From: Acephala macrosclerotiorum
Lineage: Eukaryota > Ascomycota > Leotiomycetes > Helotiales > Mollisiaceae
Length of the DNA: 64,000 bases
Direction of reading: 5' to 3'
Assembly: GCA_014904845.1 (NCBI GenBank)
Contig: MU119479.1
Location: 1 to 64,000 of the forward strand
In this document: one piece after another, positions 60,732 through 64,000 of the stretch
Numbering within the stretch: the stretch's first letter is position 1
Layout: every line of letters starts with the position of its first letter
Notes under the pieces: model-generated
Told to the model about the DNA's origin: nothing
Seen by the model: only the letters and a program-made list of their open reading frames with translations
Databases searched by the model: none
Made by a program: the position numbers and the translations under genes

Positions 60732-60825
60732 CGAGTGTGATGGTAATGGTCGGCCGTCCAAATGAGTGTGATGATGATGGTCGGCCGTCCAAACGAGTGG
60801 TGATGGTGATAGTCGGCCGTCCAAA
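60732..60825. repeat. 31-bp tandem repeat, three copies, upstream of the GT90 gene
   Basis: Copies start at about 60732, 60763 and 60794 and each ends in gtcggccgtccaaa. The third is 1 bp longer. They lie 100-200 bp upstream of the GT90 start codon, each with a CGGCCG palindrome. A regulatory role is possible but unproven. Confidence 0.85.
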
Positions 60826-62485
60826 AAAAATAGTGTTTGTTGTAGCGCAGCCGCAATCAAACGCCGAGATTGGAAAGGAGCCGTAATTTATTAATCGCAA
60901 ACATAACCATAGCTCCAGATACGTTTTAGATCAATTCAAGTCATGGTCGTTCGTGAGTCGTTATGATAAGTTGAGGAGACAAACCAACATCAGAGAAGGA
61001 AGAGAGAGAAAGGTGAGAAAGTAGTATATACATGTACAAGTGCAACCGGCAACCAACAACCGCCAACACGAGCGGTGGTGGAAATACAATGGACATGGGC
61101 CTGGCGGCCCTTATCGGGGCTATCCACATCCAGCATAGTGCTCATCTCAGCCCCTGACCTCGTAATTTCACCCAGCATTACGGACTATTGGACGAGCGCT
61201 TCTTATTTCTACGCCTCATGCATTTTCACCGTCTGATGTGGCTGTGCTTGCCATTGAGAAAGGAGAACCATGTGACATTGATCCCTATTAAGTTTCGATG
61301 GGTGCGTGCAGATACGGGCTCTTGGGAGAGGAAGACGAGGGGCAATTCTGGGGTGCGAGTTGGTCATCATTGCAGCTATTCGCGAATACGATTTTATGAG
61401 GTTATTATCATCTGATGTTGTGATACCTGGCCGAGGTCTCTCTCGATTCTGCCGTCAGCAACCCAGTACTCCTGCTGGCCGCTACCCGCCCATAGGTTTC
61501 ACCATGTTCATCAAACTCGGCAACGAGCATCTGCGGACCAGAAGAAGAGCGCACGGCGAGGATCATGATCAGGAAAAGATTGGGACAAGAGAAAATCCCC
61601 CACCGGCGCTCCGCTGAAAATATTCGTGGTCTTGGCGGGGTCAGCCTCTACGTACAGGCCATAATAAATGTTACGAGCCTAGGATTATAAGTTTGTGTTT
61701 TACAGGGCTCTTCGGGCCTTCCCGCTAATAAATAAGCGCCGAAACCAAATTTCGAAATTATTACGAAGCTAAATTAACTCAAATTTACTTTATAAATTTA
61801 TTATAACTTTTTATAAATATCGTAATATAAATTTAAATAATTTTAATTTGTGCGTATTTTATACTTTTAAAGTAAAGTCGTCGAGTTTAGTTTTCGTCGC
61901 TTAAAAATGCCTTAAAAAATACCTAGAAAACTAGACTTATAATCCTAGGCTCGTTAATAGGTATAGGCCAGTATTTAACTAGATATAGCAAAATACCGTG
62001 AACCGTAGAGATATATGAAACCGGTCCGAAGCCTCTTCCAACGCGCGGAGTTCATCTGGTGCGAGAAAAGGAAAAGCTTGTTGGTTTCAGAGAAAGGGAT
62101 CTGCGCGGCATGATTTGCAGGATGCGATGGTTGTTCCAATCTGATAGAGGGGTGGGGGTGAGGGGCTGCGGCTTCCCTCGGGGGGTGGCTAGGTACAGGG
62201 AATTCAAGATTGAGTCGGAGGTGCCCAGTCAACGAGTCGAGATAGAGCTTCATCTTTCGATCACCTACTTCTCCAAAGGTCAGGTGCTCCCAATCACATG
62301 CAATAATCATTCCTCTGAGATTTCTTGCTTTTGATGTGTTCTGGCCTGCTCAAAGCTGAGATAACTTCAAGGTCAAGTCTAAAGTCTAATTGCTATGCCT
62401 AAATGAAAACTCTAAAGAAACACGCAGTCCCCTCTCCTTCTAATACCTCGTCGTCCAGTCGCTCTTCCTTGCTCAGTAGGCCTTA
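60826..62485. other. Intergenic with AT-rich RIP-like patch at about 61740-61980
   Basis: Ordinary composition up to about 61700, then AT-rich sequence with cytosines partly confined to CpG, then mixed sequence to the MITE. No gene recognised. Confidence 0.5.
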
Positions 62486-62732
62486 CGGAGGTACAGCGGT
62501 TAAGTATTTATATAGCGCTAGCAGGGGTCCGAACCTTGCCTTTTTGCATCATAATCATATCATAATCACTACGCATAAAAGCTAAATAGGTGTATAGTGC
62601 TTTTCCCAGGGATCATTTTACTATTTCAATAAAGTTTTTTTGTTAAGTATAGCGAAAGTTATAATATATTAAAATCATATGTACCGTTTAGACTTTTGTT
62701 TGTTGTACGAATATTTGACCGCTGTACCTCCG
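62486..62732. mobile_element. MITE, 247 bp, TA-flanked, same ends as the element at 27984
   Basis: Left end CGGAGGTACAGCGGT, right end its reverse complement; inverted similarity extends about 24 bp. TA is present on both sides (62484-62485, 62733-62734). The interior is AT-rich and unlike the 196-bp element except at the ends. Sharing of the outer 11 bp and TA target suggests mobilisation by the same Tc1/mariner-type transposase. Confidence 0.85.
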
Positions 62733-62779
62733 TACTCCTCTCTCTGTTGTCATACCCATAACCTCGCTACTCATTCTCA

Positions 62780-63365
62780 TCTAGAGCATGGGTATCCTTA
62801 GAATATCTGGTTCGGGTGCAAGCTTCCTCCCGATTAGCTTCCCCGTCATAGTTCTACTCGCCTCGCTGCTCTTCGGTCTAGGCGTAGTCCCGGACTTCTT
62901 GTTGCTCCTCGGCGATGATCTCGTACTAGACATCCTCCTCGGTAGCCTCATCCTCCACAGCCTGCGGTACATCTTGATCGCCGTTCCATTCGTTGTTCTC
63001 GTCGTAGACTAGTCTGTCGGAGGCCTCGAGTGTGTCTTCAGGCTGGTACTCCTGCCGTTCTCAACCGGTTAATAGTTGGGCGGCCGCTCATTCTCAGTGG
63101 GCTCCGCGACCAGTTCCTCTTCATTGGCTTCGTATTCGTTGACCTCCTCTTCCTCACTCGCCTCGTCGTTGAACTGTTCATCCTCGACAGGCTCTTCATA
63201 AAGTTGCCCCTTGTTGACTTCGTCTTCCCCAAACGGCTATCCCTCGCCTTGATCTTGGCCGTCGTCGTACTCCTGCCCTTCCCCATTCTCACCAACCAAC
63301 TCCTCACCCGCCCCCCGCCCTACCGCCCCGCAAAACCCTCGTCTCTTCCCCACTACTCAACTTCA
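62780..63365 (-). pseudogene. Acidic Glu/Gln/Asp-rich gene remnant with Gln-to-stop changes
   Basis: On the minus strand two open acidic blocks appear. One (about 63300 down to 63070) reads like YDDGQDQGEG, EEPVEDEQFNDEASEEEEVN and EANEEELVAEPTENE. The other (about 63050 down to 62780) includes LVYDENNEWNGDQDVPQ, VEDEATEEDV and AEEQQEVRDYA. Stops at 63239, 63071, 62928, 62880 and 62856 (first base) are all TAG or TAA in a Gln-rich context, as expected from CAG/CAA by C-to-T change. A frame change separates the blocks. Function unknown. Confidence 0.5.
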
Positions 63366-63795
63366 TAGAACGAACAACTCTACCGACAAGCAGCGTCTCT
63401 AAAGTCCCACTTGTCAGTTGCTTGGTAAAGACTGCATTGGTAGTGAAAAGGGCTACAGAAGGCCTTTATATACAAAATAGGGGTGGGGCACCCCACCCCC
63501 TTAATGAGGCCGGTGGCACCGCTATGTGGTCCCATGTCTCAACTGACACCACTCGTGCCCTAGGAGTACGTCTCCCTATCTTTCATTACGAAATTGTATA
63601 GGCCTTCGTAATCGACTGAGAGGGTGCCGGTATAGTATTCTGCTGTGAATCTGTTTCTCTTCATCAGCTCTTAATCTCAAACCGATCCCTCATCACCGAA
63701 AAAAGAGAAGAAGAACAGAAAGGAAGAAAAGGAGCAAAGTACCGAATATCATCATCCGGCCCATTAATCTTGAAAAAAAAAAAATTCAGACCAAG
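63366..63795. other. Intergenic with a GC palindrome
   Basis: Contains the perfect inverted repeat at 63480-63499. Otherwise nothing recognised. Confidence 0.45.
63480..63499. repeat. Perfect 9-bp inverted repeat, 2-nt loop
   Basis: GGGGTGGGG, CA, then CCCCACCCC. It could form a GC-rich hairpin or cruciform, and either strand has G-runs. No gene is immediately attached, so a terminator role is only a guess. Confidence 0.7.
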
Positions 63796-63959
63796 TCAAC
63801 GATTTCCTCTTATTAATCGATTCCCACGATCCATCTGTCTGCCAACTTTCAGGGGTAATTTCAGGCCTGTTTCGACGACGAAGGGGACGCCGCCTTTGAA
63901 TTCTACTTCGACGCTGAATTCGAGGGTTAATTTTTGGTTCCAGGTTGTGGTTTGTGATA
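63796..63959 (-). CDS. Last exon of a gene running off the window
   Basis: An open frame on the minus strand reads SQTTTWNQKLTLEF, SVEVEFKGGVPFVVETGLKL, then a basic end (GRQMDRGNRLIRGNR) to a TGA at 63796-63798. It starts after a good acceptor (gctgac branch, gacag at 63960-63965), and the same frame has a stop just upstream, so it is an internal or last exon. The alternating beta pattern with GVPF recalls aerolysin/ETX-type beta-rich folds, but the piece is too short to assign. Confidence 0.45.
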
Positions 63960-64000
63960 CTGTCCGGAGTGTTTGTCAGCGGTTGGTGCTATCTGTTTGG

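Noticed and set aside
1..64000. tRNA genes, rRNA and CRISPR arrays
   Set aside because: No convincing tRNA boxes, rRNA segments or spaced repeat arrays seen; a GGTTCGAATCC match near 30183 is inside the oxidase coding sequence.

Overview
The window looks like nuclear DNA of a filamentous ascomycete (Pezizomycotina; Leotiomycetes is my guess, not proven). The signs are many introns of about 45-80 bp with GT(A/G)AG-type donors and CTAAC/CTGAC-like branch sites, fungal-specific families (P450, HET, NACHT NLR, Zn2Cys6, ULD, GT90), and AT-rich blocks typical of repeat-induced point mutation (RIP).

Layout. 1-4.7 kb is a saturated AT-rich repeat block in which the surviving cytosines are mostly in CpG; it contains relic direct, inverted and tandem repeats. 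A P450 sits at its edge (5.1-6.9 kb). 7.3-13.3 kb mixes a decayed GTPase-like gene, a secreted DUF7223-like protein gene and a multiply frameshifted gene. 15.6-18 kb is a GH3 beta-glucosidase gene with one apparent frameshift. 20-25 kb is a conserved housekeeping stretch: a small unknown gene, an AMSH-type JAMM deubiquitinase, and divergently a mitochondrial Mtf1/TFB-like protein. 25-28.8 kb is gene-poor and carries a 196-bp TA-flanked MITE; a second MITE with the same ends lies at 62.5 kb. 28.8-30.8 kb encodes a Fet3-like multicopper oxidase. 31-45.9 kb is an accessory region: two HET-domain remnants, a large membrane protein, a gene that appears to join a ubiquitin-like domain and zinc ribbon to an intact protein kinase domain, a Zn2Cys6 regulator with an in-frame stop, and a DUF2306 pseudogene riddled with RIP-type stops. 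47-61 kb is mostly intact: an APC permease, an ApsB/Cnn-like microtubule-organizing coiled-coil protein, a NACHT NLR and a GT90 glycosyltransferase. 61-64 kb returns to decay: a MITE, an acidic pseudogene with Gln-to-stop changes, and the last exon of a gene running off the end.

No operon logic applies. The linking themes are genome defence by RIP, which has also hit apparently single-copy genes, and a scatter of self/non-self or immune-receptor-type genes (NLR, HET remnants, ULD-kinase). Gene models were assembled by reading exons and splice sites by eye; boundaries may be off by a few bases.
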